Source: Cytophagales bacterium WSM2-2
GTDB lineage: Bacteria > Bacteroidota > Bacteroidia > Cytophagales > Cyclobacteriaceae
Assembly: GCA_015472025.1 (NCBI GenBank)
Contig: BNHL01000001.1
Span: 4,204,001-4,268,000, forward strand
Length of the DNA: 64,000 nucleotides
Reading direction: 5' to 3'
Shown here: positions 49,533-59,309 of the stretch, piece after piece
How positions within the stretch are numbered: position 1 is the first letter of the stretch
Layout of the letters: every line of letters starts with the position of its first letter
Program-made: the position numbers and the translations under genes
Notes under the pieces: model-generated
What the model saw: only the letters and a program-made list of their open reading frames with translations
Database searches by the model: none
What the model was told of the DNA's origin: nothing

Positions 49533-50105
49533 CTATTTATTGTAAATACTTAACCACAAGAGAAAGGCTAAGAATTCCCCAAGCGACAGCCGCAGATGTC
49601 TGAGCGATTGTGTGATGTAGTTTTCTACAGTCCGCGTAGAGATGTTCAAGCGTTCTGCTATTTCCTTGATGGTCAGGTGCTCAAAACGGCTCATCCGAAA
49701 TACTTGTTGACATTTTTCAGGAAGCTCTGTAATTGCTTTCTCTATAAGACTATTCAGATCAGAAGTATTGATAAATTCCTCGATAGAGTTATCATGGCGG
49801 CCGGATAAGTAGAGTACAAATTCGGCTGCATATCTCTTCCTTACTTTATCGGACCTGATATACGTCAGAATCTGGTACTTAGAGGCACTGAACAAATAAG
49901 CGCTCAGCGAAGCAATCTTCAGACTCTCTCGCTTCGCCCACAACGACACGAAAATCTCCTGTACAATTTCTTCACTTATCTCTTTGATGCGAATTCGGCT
50001 GAAAATGAACTTGTATAAATCGACCGAGTACCTGTCGTAAATAGTTTCGAAGGCTTCCTTGTCTCCTGTGTTTAACTGAAGTATGAGGCTTGCGTCATCA
50101 AGCAT
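49533..50105 (-). CDS. FecI-like ECF sigma factor
   Basis: 190-aa sigma-70 region 2/4 protein (FETIYDRYSVDLYKFIFSRI; VQEIFVSLWAKRESL; region 4 LPEKCQQVFRMSRFEHLTIK and RTVENYITQSLRHL). It is the sigma partner for the FecR anti-sigma regulator at 50382 and is expected to direct transcription of the SusC/SusD genes. The orientation is unusual: most FecI/FecR pairs are codirectional, here they are divergent across a 276-bp gap. Confidence 0.93.
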   Translation of the reverse strand: MLDDASLILQLNTGDKEAFETIYDRYSVDLYKFIFSRIRIKEISEEIVQEIFVSLWAKRESLKIASLSAYLFSASKYQILTYIRSDKVRKRYAAEFVLYLSGRHDNSIEEFINTSDLNSLIEKAITELPEKCQQVFRMSRFEHLTIKEIAERLNISTRTVENYITQSLRHLRLSLGEFLAFLLWLSIYNK

Positions 50106-50381
50106 TGTTGAATACCATTGAACCTGCGGGGGAAAGTTAAGAACATCAAATAATAATCAGTGTTTTTCAGTCGTCTATTTTGAATATTTAGACTGCTTTT
50201 TATTTAGTCTCGGTTAATTCAGCGCTATCTTTTAAATAATTCTTCTTTTCCTGTGTGTTAACCCCGCCTGCCACGACATTACACAAATGGGGTAATGGAT
50301 AGTAGTATAAATGACTACACTATTTATAGTAGAAATCGGACTTGCGCCCTGAACGGGAGTTAATTAATTTCTTAAACGAAA

Positions 50382-51356
50382 ATGACAACGGAGTATAAAT
50401 TCAAACGTCTGGTTGAGCAGTATCAAAAGGGCCTTCTCTCCAGGGAGAAGCAAGCGATCATGGATGAATTCTTTGAAGATCTTGGGAAGAAAGAAGAGAT
50501 CATTCCTGATATTTTGTGGGAAGGACAGGAACGAGCTGGGCTGAAAGAGCGCATCTTGTTGAAGATAGACCGCAGCGATGAAATCAGTCTGATGAAAACG
50601 AAAGGGCGTACATATGTATTGTGGCTTCGCGCTGCAGCCGCAGTCTTTCTTCTGACCTGCGCTTACCTGTTGGTTCAACGCTGGTCTGGTTTTTCGAAAC
50701 GTGATGTTTTGCTTGTGAAGAAATCCTCAGCAGGGGAAGTATCCAAAGTAATGTTGAGCGATGGAAGTATTGTATGGCTTAAAAGTAACAGCTCTCTACA
50801 GTATCCGCGCGAGTTTGACGGTGATACTCGAAAAGTTACACTGACTGGAGATGCTGTTTTCGAGGTTGCCAAAAACCCTGAAGTTCCTTTTGTTATCAAA
50901 TTCGATGCGCTCACGGCACAGGTGCTGGGCACGAGCTTTGGAATTGCCAAAGGCAATGACAAGATCGAGCTCGTAGTGCTGACAGGAAAAGTACTGGTGT
51001 CATCAACGCAGGATGACCTTGTTGTATTACCACATGAAAAAGCAATTTATGATCGGAAGCAAAATCACCTGACGAAAGAATCAGTGGCTTCTGCTGATGA
51101 GCAAACGGCAACCCGGGGCACGGAGTATGATATGCATTTCGATGATGCGAAGATGAAGGATATCATCAAAAGGATAGAGGGCAAATTCAACGTACAGGTA
51201 AAGGTGAGTAACTCCAGTATCTATAACTGTATGCTTACAGCTGATTTTACAGATCAGTCACTGGATCGGACACTTGGAATTATTGCTCAAACACTGCACT
51301 GTGAGTACCGGGTGAAAAACCAGGAGGTGTTGTTTTTGGGCAACGGATGTCATTAA
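50382..51356 (+). CDS. FecR-like anti-sigma factor with DUF4974
   Basis: 324-aa membrane regulator. A cytosolic N-terminal segment (about 1-85) is followed by one TM helix (about 85-105; VLWLRAAAAVFLLTCAYLLV). The FecR periplasmic domain (KVMLSDGSIVWLKSNSSLQY, VFEVAKNPEVPFVIK) and a DUF4974-like C-terminal module (FDDAKMKDIIKRIEGKFNVQ) complete it. It would receive a signal from the STN domain of the SusC protein and control the divergent sigma factor. The gap 50106-50381 shows no clear element. Confidence 0.93.
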   Translation: MTTEYKFKRLVEQYQKGLLSREKQAIMDEFFEDLGKKEEIIPDILWEGQERAGLKERILLKIDRSDEISLMKTKGRTYVLWLRAAAAVFLLTCAYLLVQRWSGFSKRDVLLVKKSSAGEVSKVMLSDGSIVWLKSNSSLQYPREFDGDTRKVTLTGDAVFEVAKNPEVPFVIKFDALTAQVLGTSFGIAKGNDKIELVVLTGKVLVSSTQDDLVVLPHEKAIYDRKQNHLTKESVASADEQTATRGTEYDMHFDDAKMKDIIKRIEGKFNVQVKVSNSSIYNCMLTADFTDQSLDRTLGIIAQTLHCEYRVKNQEVLFLGNGCH

Positions 51357-51454
51357 AGAAAATTGAAATGGAGAGACGGGATTGAAGACTGGAGGCTTTA
51401 ACGGAACCTAAACATTCAAGTCTATGGCGGCTCATAATACATCCTAAAAAAAAT

Positions 51455-51484
51455 GACAGGAGTGGTACCAGCACTCCTGTCTTT
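51455..51484 (+). terminator. Hairpin between fecR and susC
   Basis: GACAGGAGTG (51455-51464) and CACTCCTGTC (51472-51481) form a perfect 10-bp stem with a 7-nt loop, preceded by eight A and followed by TTTG. It is a likely terminator or attenuator, 98 bp after the FecR stop and 85 bp before susC, decoupling the regulator from the strongly expressed transporter. Confidence 0.65.
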
Positions 51485-51568
51485 GATTGACCTTATTTCC
51501 GCCAAGGGCGGAGCTAAGGTGTTTTGCCTCTTTCGGAAAAATTGAAATCAACAAAACCTTACGAAGTT

Positions 51569-54500
51569 ATGTATTTAAACTATACGATCTATGACCTTAT
51601 ACTCAAGGTTATGAAAATATCAGTATTACAACTTACGTTGGCGATAACACTCGGGAGTATGGCTTTGGCGCGCGATAATTATGCGCAACAAACGCTGGAC
51701 CGTGAAGTTACTCTCCACGTAAAAGACGTGAAGCTCCACGAAGTACTCAAGGAAATTGAAGCAACGGCACGTGTGAAGTTTGTTTACAGCCGCAATTACC
51801 TGAACCTCGAACACATGGTAACAGTTGACGTATCCAAACGGAGGCTCGGAGACATCCTTGCCGAACTACTGACACCATATACGATCCAGTTCGCAGCCCA
51901 GGATGCTTCGGATTATATTGTCTTAACAGAATTGGAAGACCAAAGCTCACGAGCGACTCTCCAGGAATTACCTCTTCCACAGACCAGCATGAGCGACCTT
52001 CCCGCAGTGGTAACAGGGAAAGTAGTTTCAGTGGGAGAAAATACACCACTCCCCGGAGTTAATGTTATCATAAAGGGAACAACGACAGGTACCACTACAG
52101 ATGCTGAAGGCAAATACAATATATCAGCCAATAGCGATGACGTACTGCTATTTTCTTTCATTGGATATAAGACACTCGAAACACAGGTTGGTGATCGTAC
52201 CGAAATAGATATTTCACTGCAGGAAGATATTACCAGTCTTGATGAAGTAGTTGTGATCGGGTACGGTACTACGACCAAGCGCCTGAAGACCGGAAGCATT
52301 GCCCGTGTAACGGACGAAGACATCAGTAAACAGCCGGTGACTAACCCGCTAGCTGCTCTGGAAGGCCGGATGGCGGGCGTGTATGTTACACAAAGCATGG
52401 GTACACCCGGAGGGGCAATTAATGTTCAGATCCGGGGGAGAAATAGTATCGCTGGTGGCAACAACCCACTTTATATTATTGACGGTGTTCCGTTCACTTC
52501 CACACCCATGGGATCGACCTATTCCAGCATCAATAATATTGGCTTGGGAAGTCCGCTAGCTACAATCAATCCGGCCGACATTGAGAGCATTGAGGTGTTG
52601 AAAGATGCAGATGCAACTGCAATTTATGGTTCACGCGGTGCTAACGGAGTGGTTCTCATTACTACTAAGAAAGGAAAGTCGGGCGAGACTAAAGTAGATG
52701 TGAATTTCTACACCGGTGTTGGCCAGATAACCCGCAAGATGGACCTGCTGAATACACAACAATACCTTGCCATGCGAAAAGAGGCTTTCAAAAATGACGG
52801 TGCTACAATGACTCCCAGCAATGCAAGAGATATTATCTTATGGGACACAACCCGCTATACCGATTGGCAAAAAGTTTTGATCGGAGGTACAGCGAATACC
52901 ACCGATGCACAAGCCTCTATTTCCGGGGGCACTGCAAGCACGCAATTTCTCGTTGGGGGAGGGTATCATAAAGAAACAACGGTATTCCCCGGTGACTTTG
53001 CTTACAAGAAAGGTTCAGCACGTTTTAACTTGACACATACCTCAGCGAATCAAAAATTCAAAACTGTCTTTTCAACCGGTTTTGTAATGGATGATAATGT
53101 CTTGCCTTATCAGGATCCAACAATTAATGCTTTCACTACGGCTCCTGACTCGCCACTCATTTATAATACCAATGGCACACTGAACTGGGGGCCTTCCAAT
53201 GGAAACTTTGCAAATCCTTACGGAATGCTATTAGCGAAATACAAGGCGAAAACAGATAACTTGGTAAGTAACCTGGTACTTAGCTATAAAGTATTGCCAG
53301 GACTTCAGCTTAAGACCAGCTTGGGATATACCTCGATTTCAAAGACTGAAGTTCAGCCCAATCCGTCCATTTCAATCAATCCGATTTTTGCGAGTTTTAC
53401 ATTTCCGTCTACGAGTTTTGGTAACAGTTCGATTAAAACATGGATCATCGAACCACAGGCTGATTATCAGAGAACGGTTGGCCGTGGTAAGATCAGTGCA
53501 TTGATAGGTTCTACTTTTCAGCAAAGTATAAGTGAGCGAGTCGACCTGAGTGCCACAGGTTTTTCTAATGACGCCCTGATGGAAAATATTGCATCGGCAA
53601 GTACCCTTCGTGCATTGAACTCCGTCTATACACTTTACCGGTACGATGCTTTATTTGGTAGACTAAGCTTTGACTGGGATGGAAAGTACTTGTTGAATCT
53701 TACAGCGAGACGCGATGGCTCGAGCCGCTTCGGTCCTAATCGTCAGTTTGCCAACCTCGGTGCCATTGGAGCTGCCTGGATTTTTTCTCGCGAAGAATTT
53801 TTTAAGAACGTTCGCTTCCTGAGCTTCGGTAAACTGCGTGGAAGCCTGGGCACTACGGGCAATGACCAGATTGCGGACTATGGGTACCTTGATCTGTGGA
53901 ATCCGACAACGTATCCTTATCAGGGAGGATCAGGGTTGTATCCCGTCAGATTGTTTAACTCTAATTACAGTTGGGAGACCAATCGTAAACTGGAAGCCGG
54001 GCTGGAATTAGGATTGGACAATGACCGGGTTTTCTTGTCTGTGAGTTATTTCAACAACAGGTCATCCAATCAATTGGTGGGATATCCTTTGCCAGCTACC
54101 GCTGGGTTTTCATCCATTCAAAGCAACCTCCCTGCTGAAGTACAAAACACAGGAGTTGAAATTGAAGTTAGCTCGAAGAATATCAGATCGGATAATTTTA
54201 GCTGGACATCCTCTGTCAATGTCACAGTCCCCCGCAATAAACTAATTTCTTATCCCAATCTGGCCGGGTCAACATTTGCTAATTCGTACGTGGTGGGGCA
54301 ATCTCTTTCCATCGCAAAGAATTTTCATTTTACTGGTGTTGATCCGCAAACCGGGCTAAGTACGTTTGAGGATGTAAGTGGTGATGGCAGTCTGACTTAC
54401 CCCAACGACTTGCAGGCGATCAAAAAAGTGACCCAGGATTTCTATGGCGGTCTTCAGAATAGTCTGCAATACAAAAACTGGAAGCTTGATTTCCTGATAC

Positions 54501-54919
54501 AATTTGTACAGCAAACTGGGAAAAACTACTGGACTTCCATGAGCAATGTGCCCGGGTCACGTAGCAACCAGGCGACCTTTGTAATGAATCGCTGGCAAAA
54601 ACCAGGTGACATAACAGACGTACAAAAATTTACTCAAGACTCCGGCTCACCTGCTTATGCTGCGTATTATAATCCTCGGCCCTACGGTGATAATACCATT
54701 AGCGATGCTTCTTTCATCCGTTTTAAGAACGTTTCAATTTCATATCAGTTCAACCAGAAATGGATTGAGAAAGCGGCTATGAAAAATGCACGCATCTATC
54801 TCCAGGCTCAAAACCTCTTTACGATTACTAACTACCTGGGACTGGATCCTGAAAATCAATCCTTGAGTTTCCTCCCACCGATGAGAGTTATTACGATGGG
54901 TGTTCAGTTAACCTTTTAA
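51569..54919 (+). CDS. SusC/RagA TonB-dependent outer-membrane transporter with STN domain
   Basis: 1116-aa TonB-dependent importer from ATG 51569 (MYLNYTIYDLILKV); the frame starts at TTG 51524, and Met at 51611 is another option. Signal peptide, then an STN domain (VTLHVKDVKLHEVLKEIEA), used to signal to FecR, then a CarboxypepD_reg domain (GVNVIIKGTTTGTTTDAEGK). The TonB plug follows (ISGGTASTQFL, INVQIRGRNSIAGGNNPLYI) and then a 22-strand barrel. It is partnered with SusD (54931). The substrate is not predictable; no glycoside hydrolase is nearby, so it may take up a peptide, metal complex or small glycan. Confidence 0.95.
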   Translation: MYLNYTIYDLILKVMKISVLQLTLAITLGSMALARDNYAQQTLDREVTLHVKDVKLHEVLKEIEATARVKFVYSRNYLNLEHMVTVDVSKRRLGDILAELLTPYTIQFAAQDASDYIVLTELEDQSSRATLQELPLPQTSMSDLPAVVTGKVVSVGENTPLPGVNVIIKGTTTGTTTDAEGKYNISANSDDVLLFSFIGYKTLETQVGDRTEIDISLQEDITSLDEVVVIGYGTTTKRLKTGSIARVTDEDISKQPVTNPLAALEGRMAGVYVTQSMGTPGGAINVQIRGRNSIAGGNNPLYIIDGVPFTSTPMGSTYSSINNIGLGSPLATINPADIESIEVLKDADATAIYGSRGANGVVLITTKKGKSGETKVDVNFYTGVGQITRKMDLLNTQQYLAMRKEAFKNDGATMTPSNARDIILWDTTRYTDWQKVLIGGTANTTDAQASISGGTASTQFLVGGGYHKETTVFPGDFAYKKGSARFNLTHTSANQKFKTVFSTGFVMDDNVLPYQDPTINAFTTAPDSPLIYNTNGTLNWGPSNGNFANPYGMLLAKYKAKTDNLVSNLVLSYKVLPGLQLKTSLGYTSISKTEVQPNPSISINPIFASFTFPSTSFGNSSIKTWIIEPQADYQRTVGRGKISALIGSTFQQSISERVDLSATGFSNDALMENIASASTLRALNSVYTLYRYDALFGRLSFDWDGKYLLNLTARRDGSSRFGPNRQFANLGAIGAAWIFSREEFFKNVRFLSFGKLRGSLGTTGNDQIADYGYLDLWNPTTYPYQGGSGLYPVRLFNSNYSWETNRKLEAGLELGLDNDRVFLSVSYFNNRSSNQLVGYPLPATAGFSSIQSNLPAEVQNTGVEIEVSSKNIRSDNFSWTSSVNVTVPRNKLISYPNLAGSTFANSYVVGQSLSIAKNFHFTGVDPQTGLSTFEDVSGDGSLTYPNDLQAIKKVTQDFYGGLQNSLQYKNWKLDFLIQFVQQTGKNYWTSMSNVPGSRSNQATFVMNRWQKPGDITDVQKFTQDSGSPAYAAYYNPRPYGDNTISDASFIRFKNVSISYQFNQKWIEKAAMKNARIYLQAQNLFTITNYLGLDPENQSLSFLPPMRVITMGVQLTF

Positions 54920-54930
54920 TCCGTAAGATC

Positions 54931-56337
54931 ATGAAATCAATAGCACATACAATAAAGAAGTCCTTGTTAAGCAAGAGAACATGGGTATATGGATCATTCG
55001 TTTCGATCCTCACGATGGCTGTTGCCTGTGAGAGCTTTGTGAAAATAGATCCGCCCAAAACACAACTGATCAATACAGTTGTTTTTCAGAGTGATGCCAC
55101 AGCGACTTCAGCACTTACCGGCATTTACAGTAAAATGATGGAAGCCCTGGCAGGTAGTTTTGCAAACTATAAGGTCAATTTATGTGGAGGCTTATCATCC
55201 GATGAATTGAAAGATTATTCTAACAACGTAACGCAGGCAGGTTTTTATACCAATTCGCTACTGGCAAATAATTCCAACGTTCAGAGCTTATGGAATGACG
55301 CATTTCTTTATATATATATGGCCAACTCGGTTGTTGAGGGACTGGCCGGATCAACGGGCGTTACACCTGCAGTTCATCAACAGCTGGAGGGGGAGGCAAA
55401 ATTCATCAGGGCGTTTTGCCATTTTTATCTGACCAATTTGTTTGGCGACATTCCTTACATCAAGACCACCGACTATACAGCCAACGCATCGGTGGGCAGA
55501 AGTCCTCAGCTGGAAGTGTATCAGAAAATCATTGCTGATCTTATTGATGCGCAAACATTACTGAGTGACACGTACATATCCACAGAAAAAGTAAGGCCCA
55601 ACAAATCTACAGCTACTGCGCTTCTTGCCCGTGCTTATCTCTACACTCAAGACTGGGCCAATGCCGTCACACAGGCTTCGGCCGTCATCGGTGCAGGTTA
55701 CACACTAAGTCCGCTGTCCGGTGTTTTTCTGAAGAACAGCTCTGAAGCCATCTGGCAACTAATGCCGGAGGTGTCGGGCTATAACACCTTTGAAGGAAAC
55801 TGGTTTGTACTTTCTTCCACAGCGGCTCCAACCAACGTGACGGCAAGTGATTCACTGTTCAACGCTTTTAAGCCAGGTGACAACAGGAAAACAAGTTGGT
55901 TGGCAAATGTTACAGTTGCCGGGAAGACTTATTACTTCCCGAATAAATACAAAGTAAAAACAGGTACAACGGTGAGTGAATACTATATGATGTTCAGGTT
56001 AGCTGAGCAATACCTGATCCGGGCGGAAGCATTGGCTCAGCAAAATAGCATTGCCCAGGCCGTAGCTGACCTGAATACGATCCGGGTGAGAACCGGGCTT
56101 GTTCCGTTTCCCACCACACTTTCACAGGCACAATGCCTCGCAGCCGTCGAGCAAGAGAGGAGAATCGAACTTTTCTGTGAGTGGGGTCACCGCTGGTTTG
56201 ATCTTAAACGAACAAATCGTGCTGATGCAGTACTGAGTGTGTCCAAACCCGGTTGGCAGACGACTGACGCATTATTCCCGATTCCGCAAACGCAGCTGAC
56301 GAATGATCAGAATATGGCTCAAAATCCGGGATACTAA
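54931..56337 (+). CDS. SusD/RagB-family substrate-binding lipoprotein
   Basis: 468-aa surface lipoprotein (lipobox region LTMAVACES) with TPR-like helices typical of SusD (ALTGIYSKMMEALAG, LEGEAKFIRAFCHFYLTNLF, GDIPYIKTTDYTAN) and the C-terminal motifs EQERRIELFCEWGHRWFDLKR and FPIPQTQL. It covers SusC as a lid to bind the substrate. It lies 11 bp after susC and is followed 1 bp later by the thioredoxin-like gene, so the three are one operon. Confidence 0.95.
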   Translation: MKSIAHTIKKSLLSKRTWVYGSFVSILTMAVACESFVKIDPPKTQLINTVVFQSDATATSALTGIYSKMMEALAGSFANYKVNLCGGLSSDELKDYSNNVTQAGFYTNSLLANNSNVQSLWNDAFLYIYMANSVVEGLAGSTGVTPAVHQQLEGEAKFIRAFCHFYLTNLFGDIPYIKTTDYTANASVGRSPQLEVYQKIIADLIDAQTLLSDTYISTEKVRPNKSTATALLARAYLYTQDWANAVTQASAVIGAGYTLSPLSGVFLKNSSEAIWQLMPEVSGYNTFEGNWFVLSSTAAPTNVTASDSLFNAFKPGDNRKTSWLANVTVAGKTYYFPNKYKVKTGTTVSEYYMMFRLAEQYLIRAEALAQQNSIAQAVADLNTIRVRTGLVPFPTTLSQAQCLAAVEQERRIELFCEWGHRWFDLKRTNRADAVLSVSKPGWQTTDALFPIPQTQLTNDQNMAQNPGY

Positions 56338-56338
56338 A

Positions 56339-57697
56339 ATGATAAGCATGAAAAATTTGAAACGCCTCGTTGTACTTTCTGTTTCAATAACACTCTGCAT
56401 CATACAAAGTCTTTCAGTTGCTCAACCGAAAGGACCTGACAATGATTTTCCATATCCGGAGATTGGCAAAGCATGCCCGGATTTTATTTTAAATGAAATT
56501 CACAACTACCCGAAAAGTAAAGCTTCTCTCGAGGATTTCAGAGGGAAGTGGCTGATCCTCGATTTTTGGACACGGTGGTGCACTGGTTGTATTGCAAGTT
56601 TCCCGGAGACAAACCAGTTGAATAAAGAATTCCGTGACAAAGTACAAATTGTACTTGTAGGCATGGACGATAAACTGGTTCGGAACACCTATGAAAAGTT
56701 TCGCAAAAAGTATGATCTGTACATGACTGTTGCCTTTGACAGCACAACGCATAAGCGGTTCGGGATACAGTCTTATCCCTACATTATGTGGATCGATGAT
56801 AAAGGTATAATCCGTGCAATTACGGATAAATCAGAACTGACGGCTGCGAACCTCAAAGCTTGCATCAATGGCGAAAACCCGGAGCTCGTACGGAAAGTCG
56901 ATCTACTGGTTCCTCAACCTAAAAAAAGCTATGACTGGAAAAAACCATTCCTTGTGGATGGGAACGGGGGAAATGCCGGTGACTTTCTTTATCGGTCTGT
57001 GTTGACTCAATGGACCCGCGATTTGCAAGTTGCTTATAACGGCTATTTTATCCCTGCCGGGAAACTGGGGAATGAGGTGCTGCTTAGAGGTGCGCCTCTG
57101 AAAGCGCTTTACCAGGTAGCTTATGGCGATACAATCACCATGGTGCCCTTATTCAATTTCAAAAACAGTTATGGCACTTATTGGCCGAGACCGGTTCTGG
57201 AACTTGCGGACACGAGTGAGTTCAGGGTTGATTTCACGAGCGGGAAAAATATCTATTGTTATGATCTGATCGCGCCTCCGGGCAAAAAGAAGAAACTGGA
57301 GATGCAGCGCATGATGCAGCGCGACCTCCAGAATTACTTTGGATACAAAGTGACCGTTGAGAAGCGCCTGATGCCTTATTGGAAACTGGTGGCCTCCGAA
57401 GGTGCGGGTGAAAAACTGCGTGCGAAAGGAAAGCATGAAAGACTCTCCGGAGACGGGCATACCAACGTGGTATTTAAAGGCGAACCCATGTCGTCACTCG
57501 TCAGTATTCTTTGGGGCAAAAACCAATTGGCTCCACCGATTATTGATGAGACGGGTATTAGTCATACGATCGATCTATCGCTGGAGGCTTATCTTGATGA
57601 TCTTAATGATGTAAAGAAATCATTGCAAAAAAACGGACTGGATTTGGTGAAAGGTCAGAAAGAAATGAAGGTCATTGTAATCAGGAGTGAAAATTGA
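56339..57697 (+). CDS. Thioredoxin-like protein with DUF3738-like C terminus
   Basis: 452-aa secreted protein; start ATG 56339 or 56348. Signal peptide, then a TlpA-type thioredoxin domain (about 55-190) with redox motif CTGC in WTRWCTGCIASF and a cis-Pro-type SYPYIMW. The C-terminal 260 residues include MQRDLQNYFGYKVTVEKRLM and a terminal IIDETGISHTIDL, which resemble the TIGR03435/DUF3738 domain. The TIGR03435 resemblance is by eye. It ends the SusCD operon and could maintain the disulfide state of the imported substrate or of the transporter's partners. Confidence 0.85.
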   Translation: MISMKNLKRLVVLSVSITLCIIQSLSVAQPKGPDNDFPYPEIGKACPDFILNEIHNYPKSKASLEDFRGKWLILDFWTRWCTGCIASFPETNQLNKEFRDKVQIVLVGMDDKLVRNTYEKFRKKYDLYMTVAFDSTTHKRFGIQSYPYIMWIDDKGIIRAITDKSELTAANLKACINGENPELVRKVDLLVPQPKKSYDWKKPFLVDGNGGNAGDFLYRSVLTQWTRDLQVAYNGYFIPAGKLGNEVLLRGAPLKALYQVAYGDTITMVPLFNFKNSYGTYWPRPVLELADTSEFRVDFTSGKNIYCYDLIAPPGKKKKLEMQRMMQRDLQNYFGYKVTVEKRLMPYWKLVASEGAGEKLRAKGKHERLSGDGHTNVVFKGEPMSSLVSILWGKNQLAPPIIDETGISHTIDLSLEAYLDDLNDVKKSLQKNGLDLVKGQKEMKVIVIRSEN

Positions 57698-57719
57698 CAC
57701 CCTTTTAGAAAACCAATCA

Positions 57720-57840
57720 GGGGCTGTTCTTAAAGAAAATCCGACCTCGAAAAGTAGTGTGCACGCTGCTGCACAGCTACATCTTCACTTCAGGTTTAGG
57801 TTTAGGTTTAACTTGTATCGGATCACTTTAAGACAGCCCC
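57720..57840. mobile_element. MITE-like element with terminal inverted repeats
   Basis: The left end starts GGGGCTGTTCTTAAAGAAAA, then TCCGAC. The right end, read inward, starts GGGGCTGTCTTAAAGTGATC, then CGATAC. The about 25-bp ends match with one gap and few mismatches. The 121-bp element has no coding frame; it carries GGTTTA three times near 57793-57811. No clear target-site duplication is seen. It is likely a non-autonomous transposon remnant and may act as a bidirectional terminator between the convergent genes. Confidence 0.65.
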
Positions 57841-57869
57841 ATGATTAATTTTTTCAATCAAAACCTGGG

Positions 57870-58121
57870 TCAGAACAATACATAATATGGATATAAACAC
57901 ATTGTCTGGTCATCTGTGAGATATTGAAAATAGGTGATGTTATTGACGGTACAGATCACACCTCCAGGCGATACATCGCAGATCTGAGGTCTTCCAACCA
58001 GTTGACAGCGTGTTTGATTGACCTGCATGTAAGCATCAGGGCCCGTGGCAAAAGTCACACTATAAATAGAAGCACTCAAAGCCATCACAACGACAGTAAT
58101 TAGAAGTTTTAATCCTTTCAT
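57870..58121 (-). CDS. Small secreted four-Cys peptide (copy 2)
   Basis: 83-aa peptide precursor with a signal peptide (LKLLITVVVMALSASIYSV, cleavage near FATG) and a mature part of about 57 residues. Cys39, 48, 57 and 75 match, almost spacing for spacing, those of the peptide at 59364 (39, 48, 56, 74); shared words are RPQxC, VCT/ICT and TYFQ. The pattern fits the DUF6520 family of small Bacteroidota peptides, known to me only by name. Two disulfides are likely. It begins 10 bp after the beta-rich anchored protein, as the last gene of that operon. Confidence 0.72.
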   Translation of the reverse strand: MKGLKLLITVVVMALSASIYSVTFATGPDAYMQVNQTRCQLVGRPQICDVSPGGVICTVNNITYFQYLTDDQTMCLYPYYVLF

Positions 58122-58131
58122 ATTTTTATTT

Positions 58132-59199
58132 TTAGAAATTCAGCTGATAAGAATAGAGGAAGTGGTCATACATAGCCACCAGTGTTTTATTGAAAACACG
58201 GAAGCCACTGATCTTCTTTTTATTATAGTCCGGCAGATAAAAACTAAACCGGTATTCTCCGTTCTTCAGGTTATACACATCGATGACGGAGCAATGATCG
58301 AAGGTTTTTTTCTCCTCGTTATTTGATAGTAGCCCGGAGTGGATAAAGATGTACTCACCGCTCACGCAACTTCGTTTGTTTACCGTCATCGGAGGCCCAG
58401 ATAATGTGATCATGTTTTTAGATTCAATTTCAGATACTTTTATCCGGGCATGACTTGTTGTGTCAATGGTCCTGCCACGGTATAAAATATTCAGAGAAGT
58501 ATCCAGTCGGATGAATTGATTGCGGTAATAATAGACATAGATGAGAGAGCCGGAATAGGGGTCATAACTGATCATCCCGTCTGTGCAAAAAATGCCATCC
58601 ACTTGTTTCTCTAGAATTTCCGGTACCCGGTGGGCCCAACCGGTCTTTATCTTTTTTTTAGCCAGTACTGATTTCCTCAAAATCGGGTCATAAATCTTGA
58701 TCACATAACTCTCCGGAGACAGAGGCATTGAGCCGATAAAGTATTCAAGACTGTCGCGTACTAAGTTCATGGTAAGGTCAGAAAGCTTGCCTCTCAGCAA
58801 GGCTGGCGTTTTTCCTTCCATCAGGTAGACATTGGATGGACCGACTGTCACGGTTGCGCCCTGGTATAATTTTACCTGGCTTGGAAATTTCAACTGCAAA
58901 TGTTGCGTGTCCGACAATGAATAGTTCGCGGCAATGAGCAGGGCAGGGGCCATTGAGTTGCCGAGATAAATGCGATCCGGAGTAGCCCCCGCGATATAGT
59001 AAGAGTTGTAACCAACATCTACAATTTTTTTTGGCATGGTCAGGTGAGGAGGAAAAAGCCGGATAAATCCATTGGGCTCATGATTGATCTTTTCCGACCA
59101 TTGATAAAGCACAAAAATCAATGACAAACTAAAGCAGGAGCAACTGATCAACAGCGGTATCCTTCTTTTTCTTGAGATTTCAGGTGGCGAGAATTTCAT
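58132..59199 (-). CDS. Membrane-anchored beta-rich protein, unknown function
   Basis: 355-aa protein with a basic N terminus, one TM helix (about residues 16-33; LLISCSCFSLSLIFVLYQW) and a long extracytoplasmic domain. The domain is rich in beta strands with repeated 'Y-I-Y/I-Y' and 'Y-x-Y-P' words (YIAGATPDRIYLGN, SGSLIYVYYYRNQFIRLDTS, NGEYRFSFYLPDYNKKK) suggestive of a beta-propeller. I do not recognise the family. It is cotranscribed with a Cys peptide and close to another, plus a MauE-like protein, so it may bind or process the peptides; this is speculation from order. Confidence 0.72.
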   Translation of the reverse strand: MKFSPPEISRKRRIPLLISCSCFSLSLIFVLYQWSEKINHEPNGFIRLFPPHLTMPKKIVDVGYNSYYIAGATPDRIYLGNSMAPALLIAANYSLSDTQHLQLKFPSQVKLYQGATVTVGPSNVYLMEGKTPALLRGKLSDLTMNLVRDSLEYFIGSMPLSPESYVIKIYDPILRKSVLAKKKIKTGWAHRVPEILEKQVDGIFCTDGMISYDPYSGSLIYVYYYRNQFIRLDTSLNILYRGRTIDTTSHARIKVSEIESKNMITLSGPPMTVNKRSCVSGEYIFIHSGLLSNNEEKKTFDHCSVIDVYNLKNGEYRFSFYLPDYNKKKISGFRVFNKTLVAMYDHFLYSYQLNF

Positions 59200-59309
59200 G
59201 TTTCATACCGGTTTTGTTCGTGAAGGAATCTACATTCAAGCATATTAACGCTGTGACGACTTTTGCTTTAACTACTGATTGGCTTTGACAGGTTAGAATT
59301 AAGCAAGAA

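Noticed and set aside
57793-57811. GGTTTA run as a real telomeric repeat
   Set aside because: Only three copies, inside a MITE-like element; bacterial chromosome context gives no support for a telomere.
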